64,000 nucleotides of DNA from JAWQFO01 sp033436665 (GCF_033436665.1 NZ_JAWQFO010000008.1:142963-206962); one strand, 5' to 3'. Shown: positions 8,511 to 17,806, numbered from the stretch's first letter. Notes: generated by a model from the sequence alone, not told the origin. Made by a program: numbers and translations.

Positions 8511-8572
8511 CCCTGCTGTCGCGGGTTGTCAGTGATCCGTCGTTCAGGCGGCGCGTATACCTTTGATGTGAT

Positions 8573-8593
8573 GGTATTTGGCCGGCAAATGCC
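8573..8593. promoter_or_regulatory. Inverted repeat upstream of folE2
   Basis: ATTTG (8576-8580) and CAAAT (8586-8590) flank GCCGG, and the symmetry extends imperfectly to GGT/GCC. The centre lies about 40 bases before the folE2 start. It is a possible operator; folE2 genes are Zur-controlled in some bacteria, but this site does not match the Zur consensus I know. Confidence 0.3.
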
Positions 8594-8623
8594 TACATTG
8601 GGATCGCACCCTGGGGGATATCC

Positions 8624-9727
8624 ATGAACATTCACCTGCCTGTTCGCAATGAAGCGCCCGACCGTGAAGATGCCGAGGCGGCGCTCGAGACGCTGCGGGC
8701 CTGGGCCCGTTCGGCCACGGACGCCGAAGTCGGCGCGCTCGATCCCGCGGTCGCCAAGCTGCTGCCGGACGCGCCGGGGCAGGGCTATCCGACGCTTTCG
8801 CGGCGCTACCCCGAGGGTTTCGCGGTCGACGACGGCTACAAGTCCTCGCTGCCGGACCTGCAGAATGGTCCGTCGAGCCTGATCCGCGGGGCGCGCAGAC
8901 AACTCCAGCACGTGGGCATCTCGAATTTCCGCCTGCCGATCCGGTTCCGCAACCGCGACGCGGGCGAGATCACGCTGGAAACCTCGGTGACCGGAACCGT
9001 CAGCCTCGAGGCCGACAAGAAGGGCATCAACATGTCGCGCATCATGCGCAGCTTCTACAAGCACGCCGAGCGCACCTTCAGCCTCGACGTGATGGAGGCC
9101 GCGCTCGACGACTACAAGGCCGACCTTGAAAGCCTCGACGCGCGGATCCAGATGCGATTTTCCTTCCCGATGCGCGTCGAGAGCCTGCGCTCGGGCCTGT
9201 CGGGCTACCAGTATTACGACATCGCGCTCGAGCTCGTCGAAAGCGCTGGCGCGCGCAAGCGGATCATGCACCTCGATTACGTCTACTCGTCGACCTGCCC
9301 GTGCTCGCTGGAACTCAGCGAACATGCCCGCGCCACGCGCGGCCAGCTCGCGACGCCGCATTCGCAGCGCTCGGTGGCACGGGTGTCCGTCGAGATCGAC
9401 AGCGATGCCGGTTGTTTGTGGTTCGAGGATCTCATCGAAGCCTGCCGGCGCGCCCTGCCGACCGAAACCCAGGTCATGGTCAAGCGCGAGGATGAACAGG
9501 CCTTTGCCGAGCTCAACGCCGCGAACCCTGTGTTCGTGGAGGACGCCGCGCGGCTCTTGTGCGAACAGTTGCAGGCCGATGTCCGGATCGGCGATTTCCG
9601 GATCGTCGCGAGCCACCAGGAAAGCCTGCACAGCCATGACGCGGTGAGCGTTCTTGTCGAAGGCGACACCTTCGCGGCGCAAAGCCTCGATCCGAAGCTG
9701 TTTGGCACTTTGTTCCACGTCGGCTGA
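8624..9727 (+). CDS. folE2: GTP cyclohydrolase FolE2 (type IB)
   Basis: A 367-residue enzyme of the COG1469 family. It converts GTP to dihydroneopterin triphosphate for tetrahydrofolate and, in some organisms, queuosine synthesis. Recognisable features are the tunnelling-fold halves, RLPIRFRNRDAGEITLETSVTGTVSL and GINMSRIMRSFYKH, and the metal/catalytic segment YSSTCPCSLELSEHAR, where the second cysteine of CPC aligns with the conserved catalytic cysteine. The Glu/His pair in SHQESLHSHDA is also conserved. Type IB enzymes tolerate metals other than zinc and are often the only GTP cyclohydrolase in Rhodobacteraceae. folB and folP lie 14 kb away in this window. A GGGGGATAT ribosome binding site precedes the ATG. 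Confidence 0.95.
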   Translation: MNIHLPVRNEAPDREDAEAALETLRAWARSATDAEVGALDPAVAKLLPDAPGQGYPTLSRRYPEGFAVDDGYKSSLPDLQNGPSSLIRGARRQLQHVGISNFRLPIRFRNRDAGEITLETSVTGTVSLEADKKGINMSRIMRSFYKHAERTFSLDVMEAALDDYKADLESLDARIQMRFSFPMRVESLRSGLSGYQYYDIALELVESAGARKRIMHLDYVYSSTCPCSLELSEHARATRGQLATPHSQRSVARVSVEIDSDAGCLWFEDLIEACRRALPTETQVMVKREDEQAFAELNAANPVFVEDAARLLCEQLQADVRIGDFRIVASHQESLHSHDAVSVLVEGDTFAAQSLDPKLFGTLFHVG

Positions 9728-9936
9728 AGCCCCGTCGGACCCGGGACGCGCGGATCCTGTCAACCCTGGCCTGCAGGGTGACGTGGCGCCTGCGCGCGAA
9801 ACGCAGCGTCACTGCGCACCGGCTATGCCGCGATGCAGCGAAAACGGAAGGCGGGTATGCAGTATTGTCGGTTCTCCCTGAAATTCAGGGGTTTATCTAA
9901 GGGACAAGACAAACAGAACCGCAATCGAGACTCACA

Positions 9937-10176
9937 ATGGCACAGCAAGCTACCGTTCAACACTCCTCCGCGACCCAGACACTCAACGCCGCCGGCGCCG
10001 CCGTCGGACGTTTTTTCGGCGCCATCGGTCGCGCCATGATGCATGCCGCTGAATCCAACAGCCGCCTGCAGCAGGTCCGCACCCTGCAGTCGAAGTCGGA
10101 CGCCGAACTGGCGCGTCTCGGCATCAAGCGCGAAGAGATCGTGACCCGCGTCTTCAGCGACCTCTACTACCTATGA
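9937..10176 (+). CDS. DUF1127-family small protein
   Basis: A 79-residue protein. The C-terminal half, LQQVRTLQSKSDAELARLGIKREEIVTRVFSDLYYL, is a DUF1127/YjiS-like helix-turn motif with the signature LARLGI. DUF1127 proteins have been linked to RNA turnover and phosphate or stress responses in other Alphaproteobacteria. The N-terminal 40 residues are Ala/Gly-rich and variable. It is monocistronic. A short palindrome (CCCTGAA/TTCAGGG at 9876-9890) lies in the leader. Confidence 0.8.
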   Translation: MAQQATVQHSSATQTLNAAGAAVGRFFGAIGRAMMHAAESNSRLQQVRTLQSKSDAELARLGIKREEIVTRVFSDLYYL

Positions 10177-10187
10177 GTTGACCACGC

Positions 10188-10218
10188 GGCCGCGCGCCCC
10201 GAGGCGGGCGCGGGCCGC
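10188..10218 (+). terminator. GC-rich hairpin after the DUF1127 gene
   Basis: GCGGCC/GGCCGC arms with GCGC-rich inner pairing form a strong stem shortly after the stop codon of the DUF1127 gene. No T-run follows, so efficient intrinsic termination is uncertain. Confidence 0.4.
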
Positions 10219-10253
10219 TTGACAGCGCGGCGGCGCGGGGCCAAGCCTGCGCA

Positions 10254-11702
10254 ATGCTCGACCTGCGCCCTGTCGGATACGTGATCGGATTGCTGGTGGC
10301 CGTCCTCGGCCTCGCGATGATCCTTCCGTTGCTGCTCGACATCGCAGGCGACCGGAACAACTGGTCGGTCTTCGCGCGCAGCGCGCTCATCACCATCCTG
10401 TCGGGAAGCCTGATCGCCCTGTCGTGTTCGAACGGGGTCAAGGAAGGCCTGAGCATCCAGCAGACGTTTTTGCTGACCGTGACGGTCTGGATCGCCCTGC
10501 CGCTTTTCGGTGCGATCCCCTTCATGCTCGGCGCGACCGAGTCGCGCTTTGTCGATGCCTTCTTCGAGGCGATGTCGGGGCTTACCACGACCGGCTCGAC
10601 CGTTCTCGAAGGCCTCGACGAGTTGCCGCGGGGCATCCTGCTCTGGCGGGGGATCCTGCAATGGCTCGGCGGCATCGGCATCATCGTCGTGGCGATGGTT
10701 TTTCTGCCCGAACTGCGCGTCGGCGGAATGCAGATCTTCAAGTCCGAGGCTTTTGACACGATGGGCAAGATTCTGCCCCGCGCCGGCCAGATCGCCAGCC
10801 AGATCTCGACCATCTACATTGCCCTGACGATGATCTGCGTACTGACCTACATCACGCTCGGCATGAGCACCTTCGATGCCACGGTGCATGCCCTGACCAC
10901 CATCTCCACCGGCGGCTTCTCGAATTACGATGCCTCTTTCGGCACCTTTTCCGGTCGCATGGAATATGCCGCATCGGTATTCATGATCCTCGCAGCGCTG
11001 CCTTTCGTCCGCTATGTCCAGCTGATCAACGGGCACGCCCGCCCGATCTGGCGCGACACGCAGGTCCATGCCTTTCTCGGTACGATCGCCGTTCTGGTCT
11101 TCGTCATGGCCCTCGTGCTGACCAACATCTTTCCGCACCACTGGGAACAGGCGGTGCGCGAGTCGCTGTTCAACATCACCTCGATCATGACCGGAACCGG
11201 TTATGCCTCGGTCGACTACATGGGGTGGGGCCCGTTCCTGATCTCGCTGTTCTTCTTCGCAGGATTGATCGGCGGTTGCGCGGGCTCGACCGCCTGTTCG
11301 ATCAAGATCTTCCGGTACCAGCTGCTTTTCGCGTCGATCCGCATGCAGGTCCGCAAGATCCGCTCGCCCAACGGGGTGTTCGTGCCGCGCTTCAACCGCC
11401 GGCCCATCACAGAAGACGTGCTGAGTTCGGTGATGTCTTTCTTCATGTTCTTCGTCCTGACGCTCGGCCTCGTCGCCGTTGCGCTCAGCCTGACGGGCCT
11501 CGATTTCATCACCTCGATCTCGGGGGCCGCGACCGCCTTGGCCAATGTCGGCCCGGGCCTAGGCGACCAGATTGGTCCCGCAGGCAATTTCGCGGGTCTG
11601 AACGACACCGCGAAGTGGATCCTCGCCTTTACGATGTTGGTCGGCCGCCTCGAGGTCATGGCCGTCTACGTTATCTTTACCGTCCGCTTCTGGAGAGCCT
11701 GA
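10254..11702 (+). CDS. trkH: TrkH/KtrB-family potassium transporter subunit
   Basis: A 482-residue inner-membrane protein with the four-fold M1-P-M2 architecture of SKT transporters. The selectivity-filter segments are TTTGST, STGGFSN, TGTGYAS and ANVGPGLG, each holding the key glycine. It would take up K+ (or Na+) with a cytoplasmic RCK partner such as TrkA, which is not in this window. The intramembrane loop of M2C contains GGCAGSTACSIKIFR, as usual. The gene ends one base before the next start, so the two are probably cotranscribed even though no functional link is obvious. Confidence 0.9.
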   Translation: MLDLRPVGYVIGLLVAVLGLAMILPLLLDIAGDRNNWSVFARSALITILSGSLIALSCSNGVKEGLSIQQTFLLTVTVWIALPLFGAIPFMLGATESRFVDAFFEAMSGLTTTGSTVLEGLDELPRGILLWRGILQWLGGIGIIVVAMVFLPELRVGGMQIFKSEAFDTMGKILPRAGQIASQISTIYIALTMICVLTYITLGMSTFDATVHALTTISTGGFSNYDASFGTFSGRMEYAASVFMILAALPFVRYVQLINGHARPIWRDTQVHAFLGTIAVLVFVMALVLTNIFPHHWEQAVRESLFNITSIMTGTGYASVDYMGWGPFLISLFFFAGLIGGCAGSTACSIKIFRYQLLFASIRMQVRKIRSPNGVFVPRFNRRPITEDVLSSVMSFFMFFVLTLGLVAVALSLTGLDFITSISGAATALANVGPGLGDQIGPAGNFAGLNDTAKWILAFTMLVGRLEVMAVYVIFTVRFWRA

Positions 11703-11703
11703 C

Positions 11704-13290
11704 ATGACCAACCGCCCGCTCGGCGCACAGATTTCGCACATGCTGAAGGCGCGCGGCGTCGACGTGATCTTCGGGATCCCCGGTGTTCATAACCAGGAAA
11801 TGTACCGCGGAATCGAGGAAGCGGGCATCCGGCACGTCCTGGCGCGGCACGAGCAGGGCGCAGGGTTCATGGCCGACGGATATGCGCGGGCCAGCGGCCA
11901 GCCGGGGGTGGTCTACGTCATCACCGGGCCGGGCCTGTGCAACATCATGACGCCGATGGGGCAGGCCTATTCGGACAGCGTGCCGATGCTGGTGATTTCC
12001 TCCTGCCTCGACGAGACCTCGGCACGGCGCGGCCAGCTGCACCAGATGAAAGACCAGCGCGCCGCGGCCGAAACCGTCTGCGACTGGTCCGAGGAGGCGC
12101 GTTCCGCCGAAGCGGCCTATGGGCTCATCGATCGCGCGCTGGCGGAGTTCGAGACCTCGCGGCCGCGGCCGAAACACCTTCAGGTGCCGATCGCGCTGCT
12201 CGAGGCGCCCGCCGACGACGCACCGGCGCGTCCAGAGCTTGCCGATCTTCCGTCCATTCCGCCGTCCGCCGTGGAAGTGGTTGCCGAGCGGTTGCTGGCG
12301 GCAAACCGGCCGCTCTTCGTCTTCGGTGGTGGTGCCGCGCAGGGGGACGCGGCGGCGGCATCGGTGCTGCGCAAGGCGGGGTCGGGCTCCTTCACCAGCT
12401 ACGCGGGACGCGGCATCGTGCCCAAGGACGATCCGCTGCATTTCGGTGCGGCGCTGGCGCGACCGACCAGCGCCGAGGTTTTCGCGAAGGCTGACCTCGT
12501 GATTTGCGTGGGCACCGATCTGGCCGAGGTCGACCTCTGGCGTGACGCGCTCGGGCAGGATTGCGCGGCGGTGATCGTCAACCGCGATCCGGAGGTTCTC
12601 GCGGCGGCGGCGCCCGGTGATCTGGGGATCGCGGCGGATGCGGCGGCGTGGCTGGCGGCCCTCGATGCCAGGCTCGATACGCGCTCGGAAGCATCCAAAT
12701 GGACAGCACAAGAGGTTGCGGACTGGCGCGCGCGCTGGCGCGCCGAAGTCGAGGCCGAGCGTCCCGGCATCTTGCCGGTCGCCGATGCGCTGCGCGCCTG
12801 CCTGCCGCAGGATACAATGATCTTTTCAGACATGACCCAATTCGCCTATTCGGCCAAGGAGGTCTGGCCGATGGACCGGCCCGGACACTGGCATCATCCC
12901 TTCGGCTTCGGCACGCTGGGCTACGCGACGCCGGCCGCCATTGGCGGCGCCGTGGCGCGGCCGGGCCTGCCGTCGATGGCGATCATCGGCGATTACGGAT
13001 TCCATTACACGATGCAGGAGCTTGGCGTGGCGGTCGAACTGGGTCTGCCGCTGCCGATCGTGCTCTGGGACAACGGCAAGCTCGGAGAGATCGAGGCCAG
13101 CATGGTCAGCGCACAGATCGCACCGAACGCCGTCGTGGCGCGCAACCCGGATTTCTGCAAACTCGCCGAAGCCTTCGGTGCGCGCGCGGCGCGTCCCGAA
13201 AGCCTGAACGCGATGCAGGACGCGGTGCGCGCGGCCTTCGATGCCGACGGGCCGACGCTGATCCACCTGAACGCGGAGCTGCTCGGCTAG
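11704..13290 (+). CDS. Thiamine-diphosphate-dependent decarboxylase/acetolactate-synthase-like enzyme
   Basis: A 528-residue enzyme with the three ThDP domains. The N-terminal PYR domain carries the catalytic glutamate in RHEQGAGFMADGYARA. A central Rossmann-like domain starts near residue 190. The C-terminal PP domain has a GDYGF...DN metal/ThDP motif (GDYGFHYTMQEL ... LWDNGKLGE). It lacks a regulatory subunit gene beside it and is shorter than true acetolactate synthase. The closest role I can suggest is the 2-oxo-acid decarboxylase group that includes 5-guanidino-2-oxopentanoate decarboxylase of arginine breakdown. That assignment is inferred from overall resemblance only. Confidence 0.75.
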   Translation: MTNRPLGAQISHMLKARGVDVIFGIPGVHNQEMYRGIEEAGIRHVLARHEQGAGFMADGYARASGQPGVVYVITGPGLCNIMTPMGQAYSDSVPMLVISSCLDETSARRGQLHQMKDQRAAAETVCDWSEEARSAEAAYGLIDRALAEFETSRPRPKHLQVPIALLEAPADDAPARPELADLPSIPPSAVEVVAERLLAANRPLFVFGGGAAQGDAAAASVLRKAGSGSFTSYAGRGIVPKDDPLHFGAALARPTSAEVFAKADLVICVGTDLAEVDLWRDALGQDCAAVIVNRDPEVLAAAAPGDLGIAADAAAWLAALDARLDTRSEASKWTAQEVADWRARWRAEVEAERPGILPVADALRACLPQDTMIFSDMTQFAYSAKEVWPMDRPGHWHHPFGFGTLGYATPAAIGGAVARPGLPSMAIIGDYGFHYTMQELGVAVELGLPLPIVLWDNGKLGEIEASMVSAQIAPNAVVARNPDFCKLAEAFGARAARPESLNAMQDAVRAAFDADGPTLIHLNAELLG

Positions 13291-13300
13291 CCGACCGGCG

Positions 13301-13345
13301 CCGGAATCTTGCAAGATTCCGGACCGTTTTCCGTGTCGGAAAACG
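13301..13345. terminator. Twin palindromes between convergent genes
   Basis: Two hairpins lie back to back. The first is a palindrome centred on CTTGCAAG with CCGGAAT/ATTCCGG arms (13301-13322). The second pairs CGTTTTCCG (13325-13333) with CGGAAAACG (13337-13345). They sit between the stops of two convergent genes and are likely to terminate transcription from both sides. A very similar pair occurs at 31550-31593. Confidence 0.65.
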
Positions 13346-13363
13346 CCGCCCCGTGGCCGAGGG

Positions 13364-15127
13364 TCAGTCCCAGCAGCTCACCAGCACGGTCATGCCCTGG
13401 CCGCGGGAGGTGATGTCGTAGGCGTCGAGACCGGCCGTCTCACTGCCTGTCGCCGCTGTCAGACCCGCGCGCCGCATGACCTCGGCGATGGCCCCGCCGG
13501 CCAGCGCAAAGCTCACGTCTTCTGGCAGTTGCTGGGCGCCGCCCGCGCGCGGAAGCAGCATCCCCAGCACGTTTCCGCTGGCGTCGATCACCGGCCCGCC
13601 CGCGTCGCCGGGCAGGGGGGCAAGGTCGAGCCGGCTTATCTCTTCCTCGCCGCGCAGGCCGCGCAGCTCGGCAAGCGTTCCGAAGGTCATTGTCGGCGCA
13701 TTGAGCGCGTCCTCGAACGGGTAACCCGCCACCGCGACCTCGGACTGGAGACGCGGCGGCACCGGGCTGAACTGGGCGATACGCGAGGGCGCAAGCCGCT
13801 GGGACGGGCGCAGGATGGCGATCCCGCGCCCGCTGTCCTCGGCCGTCACCGTGGCCTCGTAATCCTCGTCGAGCGTGATCCGCGAACAGCTCTGCACCGC
13901 CTCGGAGGTCGTCACCACCGCCCCGGCGCCGTCCACGAAGAAGCCCGAGCGCGACAGGCGCGGCTTGCGGATGCGAAGCCCCGAGACCAGGTCGATCTGC
14001 TGGGCCGCATCGGCGCCCGCGGCGGCGTCGAGCACCCCGTCGATGCGCGTGAAGCTGCGCCGCATCTCCGCGACCAGCCGCTCGCGGCGTTCTTCGTCAC
14101 CGGCCGGCCAGACCAGCGTGAAGCCCTTGATCCGACCCCCTTCGAGGCTGACATGGGTTTCGCTGATCCGCGTGGCGTTCTGCCCGACAAGGCTGAAATC
14201 GCGATCGGATTTCTGGCGCGGGCCGTTCAGCGGAACGATCTCGAGCGTCTGCATGATGTCGTAGAGGCCATGCAGCGTGTCGCGGTCTCCCTCCTGGCTG
14301 ATCAGCAGCACCAGCGCGTCGATCTCACCCTTGGCATCGAAATGCGCGAAGGGCGGCTCGTAGCGCGAAAACGCGACGACCTCCTTCGGGATCAGTATCT
14401 CGATCCCGGTGGCGGTTTCGCGCAGCGGTTCCAGCCCGAGTCCGTCGAGCACGGCATTGTACTGACCCATCAGTTCGTTGCGCTGGGCCGTGGTCAGGAT
14501 CCCGGTGACCTCGTGCGCGTTGGCGGCCTGCCAGGCCGCCATCGAGCTGCGCGTGCCGCGTCCGAACTGCCCGTCGATGGCTGCATTGTAATGTCCGGCC
14601 CATTGAAGCGCGGTCTGAAGGCCGCGGCGCTCGGCCTCCGACAGCAGCCGCTCGCTCGCGCGGGCTTCCTGGGGTGTCTCGTCCGCCGGAGCGGGCGGCG
14701 AAGCGGGTTCGGCGACGGTAGCGGTGTCAGGCGCGTCCGGCACCTGCGGCGCGGTCCCTTCGGGCGGCGCGATCACGCCGCGGTCAAGCACGTTGGCTCC
14801 CACGGGCCAGAACTGCCGGCGGTAGGCCGAGCTTTCCGCTATGTAGCTGTCGCGCGGGATCAGACCCTCCGCACGGTAAACCCGCAACACCTGCGCCGCG
14901 TCGCTGGGGGCGTAGGGCCCGAGCGCGACCCCGTACCAGCCGGTTCCGAGGTCGAAGCCGTTCACATCGGCCAGCCGCGCGGCATAGTCGCGCGCGCGCT
15001 CGGTGGCTTCCGCAAGGCTCGGCTGTGCCTCGATCTGGACCCAGACCGGCGCCTCGCCGGACTGGGCATGCAGCGTCCGGGTCAAGCCCAGCACAATCAT
15101 CACCGCAAGGGCAATCAGTCGCATCAT
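13364..15127 (-). CDS. Exported SPOR/peptidoglycan-binding protein with a degenerate trypsin-like domain
   Basis: A 587-residue secreted protein that starts at the ATG at 15127, giving a signal peptide (MMRLIALAVMIVLGLTRTLHAQ). Order of domains: a SPOR-like repeat (WVQIEAQPSL to about residue 85), an Ala/Pro linker, a peptidoglycan-binding-like helix bundle (AAIDGQFGRGTRSSMAAWQ, about 190-215), a middle region, and a trypsin-like fold from about 400. The catalytic triad seems to be lost: the usual histidine motif reads TTSEAVQSC, the aspartate strand reads GRGIAILR, and the serine motif GDSGGP reads GDAGGP. It is therefore probably a non-catalytic pseudoprotease acting at the cell wall. It faces glyQ divergently. 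Confidence 0.75.
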   Translation of the reverse strand: MMRLIALAVMIVLGLTRTLHAQSGEAPVWVQIEAQPSLAEATERARDYAARLADVNGFDLGTGWYGVALGPYAPSDAAQVLRVYRAEGLIPRDSYIAESSAYRRQFWPVGANVLDRGVIAPPEGTAPQVPDAPDTATVAEPASPPAPADETPQEARASERLLSEAERRGLQTALQWAGHYNAAIDGQFGRGTRSSMAAWQAANAHEVTGILTTAQRNELMGQYNAVLDGLGLEPLRETATGIEILIPKEVVAFSRYEPPFAHFDAKGEIDALVLLISQEGDRDTLHGLYDIMQTLEIVPLNGPRQKSDRDFSLVGQNATRISETHVSLEGGRIKGFTLVWPAGDEERRERLVAEMRRSFTRIDGVLDAAAGADAAQQIDLVSGLRIRKPRLSRSGFFVDGAGAVVTTSEAVQSCSRITLDEDYEATVTAEDSGRGIAILRPSQRLAPSRIAQFSPVPPRLQSEVAVAGYPFEDALNAPTMTFGTLAELRGLRGEEEISRLDLAPLPGDAGGPVIDASGNVLGMLLPRAGGAQQLPEDVSFALAGGAIAEVMRRAGLTAATGSETAGLDAYDITSRGQGMTVLVSCWD

Positions 15128-15294
15128 GTCCGGGCCGCCTCTGCTCGTCTCTATTTTCGCCAGATAAGCAGGAAATCTTTTCAAAGACCATAAGTCCCGG
15201 TTGCCTCCGCGCGGTTATAGGCCCGGCTGTTGTAATTGACCCCGCCCGGTCCGGCGCATAGGTAGTCGCCCAGATCACCGCAGGAGCCTGCCCC

Positions 15295-16233
15295 ATGCCC
15301 GACGCCGCAAGCGCACCGCGCTCGTTCCAGGACATCATCCTGAAGCTGCAGACCTATTGGGCCTCCAAGGGCTGCGCGATCCTGCAGCCCTACGACATGG
15401 AAGTGGGCGCCGGAACCTTTCATCCCGCGACCACCCTGCGCTCGCTCGGCAGCAAGCCCTGGGCCGCGGCCTACGTGCAACCCTCGCGCAGGCCCACCGA
15501 CGGGCGCTATGGCGAGAACCCGAACCGGCTTCAGCACTATTACCAGTACCAGGTCCTGATCAAGCCGAGCCCGCCCGATCTGCAGGCGCTTTATCTCGGC
15601 TCGCTCGAGGCGATCGGCATCGACATGGACCTGCACGACATCCGCTTTGTCGAGGATGACTGGGAAAGCCCGACGCTGGGCGCCTGGGGACTGGGCTGGG
15701 AAGTCTGGTGCGATGGCATGGAGGTGAGCCAGTTCACCTATTTCCAGCAGGTCGGCGGGCATGACTGCCACCCGGTGTCCGGGGAACTGACCTACGGGCT
15801 GGAGCGGCTGGCGATGTACGTACTGGGCATCGACCACGTCATGGACATGCCCTTCAACGATCCCCAGACCCCGATCGCGCTCAGCTACGGCGACATTTTC
15901 CGGCAGGCCGAGGAGGAATACGCGCGCTGGAATTTCGACACCGCCGACACGCAGGTGCTGCTGCGGCATTTCGAGGAGGCCGAGGCCGAGTGCCGCGCGA
16001 TCCTCGATCGGCCCGCCGAGGATCCCAAGACTGGCAAGCGCATCGTCATGGCGCATCCCGCCTACGACCAGTGCATCAAGGCGAGCCACGTCTTCAACCT
16101 GCTCGACGCGCGCGGCGTGATCTCGGTGACCGAACGGCAGGCCTATATCGGACGGGTGCGCGCGCTGGCCAAGATGTGCGCCGATGCCTTCGTCGAAACC
16201 CGCGCCGGGGGCTGGACTCCCGAGGCGGCATGA
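15295..16233 (+). CDS. glyQ: Glycyl-tRNA synthetase alpha subunit
   Basis: A 312-residue catalytic alpha subunit of the bacterial alpha2beta2 glycyl-tRNA synthetase. It has the N-terminal SFQDIILKLQTYWASKGCAILQPYDMEVGAGTFHP split by the class II motifs: RPTDGRYGENPNR, then HYYQYQVL and GLERLAMY (motif 3). It forms glycyl-adenylate in the cytoplasm; the beta subunit for tRNA recognition is encoded 1.6 kb downstream. The ATG at 15295 follows a CAGGAG ribosome binding site. Its stop overlaps the ATG of the next gene by two bases. Confidence 0.96.
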   Translation: MPDAASAPRSFQDIILKLQTYWASKGCAILQPYDMEVGAGTFHPATTLRSLGSKPWAAAYVQPSRRPTDGRYGENPNRLQHYYQYQVLIKPSPPDLQALYLGSLEAIGIDMDLHDIRFVEDDWESPTLGAWGLGWEVWCDGMEVSQFTYFQQVGGHDCHPVSGELTYGLERLAMYVLGIDHVMDMPFNDPQTPIALSYGDIFRQAEEEYARWNFDTADTQVLLRHFEEAEAECRAILDRPAEDPKTGKRIVMAHPAYDQCIKASHVFNLLDARGVISVTERQAYIGRVRALAKMCADAFVETRAGGWTPEAA

Positions 16234-16784
16234 ACGGGCGCATCGTCGGGCTGGGCGTGCTTGCGGCGGCCGGCGTCGCCGGGGCGGCGCTTTACTACTT
16301 TCAGGTCTACGGATTCTACGAGGACGTGACCGACGAGGCCGGAACGGTACAACTCGTCGCGAAGGACACCGGCGCGACCGAAGCCATCGAGACTGCGGAT
16401 TTCCGTGCCATCGACGCCGACAGCTCGCCGATCCGCTTCCGGGCCTGCTTCACCACCGAGGCCGCTCCGGAAACGCTCGATGCGCGCTACGAGCGTGTCG
16501 AGGACGCGGTTCCGCGCAACGCGCCGGGCTGGTTCGATTGCTTCGATGCCGAGGCGATCGCGGCGCGGCTCGCCGACGGGACGGCGCGGGCCTACCTCGG
16601 TCAGAAAAACGTGCACTACGGCGCCGATCGCATCGTCGTCGTGACCGAGGATCGGCAGGGCTTCGCCTGGAACGAGCTCAACAACTGCGGCGAGAAGGCC
16701 TACGACGGCACGGTCATCGGCGAGGATTGTCCGGAGCATCCGGCGACCGGGACCGCGGTCGATGAGGCCGAAGCCGGGAACTAA
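16230..16784 (+). CDS. DUF6446-family membrane-anchored protein
   Basis: A 184-residue protein with one N-terminal membrane anchor (IVGLGVLAAAGVAGAALYYF) and a periplasmic domain. That domain holds three cysteines (RACFTT, FDCFDA, NNCGEKAYDG) and a fourth in GEDCPEH. I recognise it as the small family that Rhodobacteraceae keep between glyQ and glyS; its function is unknown. The start overlaps the glyQ stop (ATGA), so translation is probably coupled. Confidence 0.8.
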   Translation: MNGRIVGLGVLAAAGVAGAALYYFQVYGFYEDVTDEAGTVQLVAKDTGATEAIETADFRAIDADSSPIRFRACFTTEAAPETLDARYERVEDAVPRNAPGWFDCFDAEAIAARLADGTARAYLGQKNVHYGADRIVVVTEDRQGFAWNELNNCGEKAYDGTVIGEDCPEHPATGTAVDEAEAGN

Positions 16785-16827
16785 TTCGCATGTCGGCGCT
16801 TGTCCCTGCACAGGAGGACGCGCACTG

Positions 16828-17697
16828 ATGGCTCAGAACGACGACGCACCCGGCTGGGTGATCCCCGTGATGCGGACGGGCTACGGCGCCCGCGGCGTGA
16901 CCTACATCATCCTTGGCGTCCTTGCCTTTCTCGCGGCCTGGACCGGCGGCGACGCCGAGGGCACGCGCGAGGCCCTGGCCAAGCTGCGCGACATGCCCTT
17001 CGGCCTCATCGGGCTCTGGCTGATCGCGCTGGGCTTTTTCTGCTACGCGATCTGGCGCCTGATCTGCGCCTTCTACGATCTCGAGGATCACGGCACGGAC
17101 GCCAAGGGCCTGATCGCGCGCACCGGGCAGACGGTGACCGGACTGATCCATGCCGGCCTGGGTATTTCGGTTGTGCGACTGGCAACGGGGTCATCCTCCG
17201 AAAGCGCAGGCGACGGCGGCGGTGCGCAAAGCGCGACGTCCTGGGTGCTGTCGATGCCCTTTGGCAAATGGATCGTGATCGCGGTTGGTCTCATCACGAT
17301 CGGCGCCGGCATCTACTATGGCTGGAAGGGTATTGCCGAGAAATACAAGGAGCACCTGCGCTGCACCTCGCTGACCGAGCGTCTCGACCCGGTGGTGAAG
17401 GCCGGACTGATCGCGCATGGCGTGGTCATCGCACTGATCGGGACGTTCCTGATCTACGCCGGGCTCAACACGGATCCCGGTCAGGCTGGCGGCATCGGCA
17501 AGGCTTTCGACACGGTGCGCAGCCAGCCCTATGGGCAGTTTCTTCTGGGCGCTCTAGGCATCGGGACCGTCGCCTTTGCGATCTACTGCTTCATCGAGGC
17601 CATCTACCGCTTCGTGCCGCGTCTGGCCGAGCCCGACCTGACGTCGCTGGCGGATGCGGCCGAGGGACGCGTACGGGCTGCCGCGCGGTCGCTTTGA
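16828..17697 (+). CDS. DUF1206-family membrane protein
   Basis: A 289-residue membrane protein built from three similar two-helix repeats. Each has an aromatic/glycine-rich start (RTGYGARGVTYIILG, RTGQTVTGLIHAGLG, KAGLIAHGVVIALIG) and a second helix with a W/F-Y pair. This tripartite pattern is DUF1206. No biochemical function is established. The ATG at 16828 follows an AGGAGG box at 16812-16817. It lies within the glyQ-glyS operon. Confidence 0.85.
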   Translation: MAQNDDAPGWVIPVMRTGYGARGVTYIILGVLAFLAAWTGGDAEGTREALAKLRDMPFGLIGLWLIALGFFCYAIWRLICAFYDLEDHGTDAKGLIARTGQTVTGLIHAGLGISVVRLATGSSSESAGDGGGAQSATSWVLSMPFGKWIVIAVGLITIGAGIYYGWKGIAEKYKEHLRCTSLTERLDPVVKAGLIAHGVVIALIGTFLIYAGLNTDPGQAGGIGKAFDTVRSQPYGQFLLGALGIGTVAFAIYCFIEAIYRFVPRLAEPDLTSLADAAEGRVRAAARSL

Positions 17698-17806
17698 TCC
17701 GCGCGCAAATTCCGCGCCCCGCATCTGGACCCTCGCCAATGCCTTCGTTATCCACGCGCTGACGTGATGACCGCGCTGCGCGGTACAAGCCAAGGCGAAC
17801 TCCGAC

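Noticed and set aside
10219..10247. TTGACA before trkH as a promoter
   Set aside because: No -10 element follows at 16-18 bases, and a start there would leave almost no leader.
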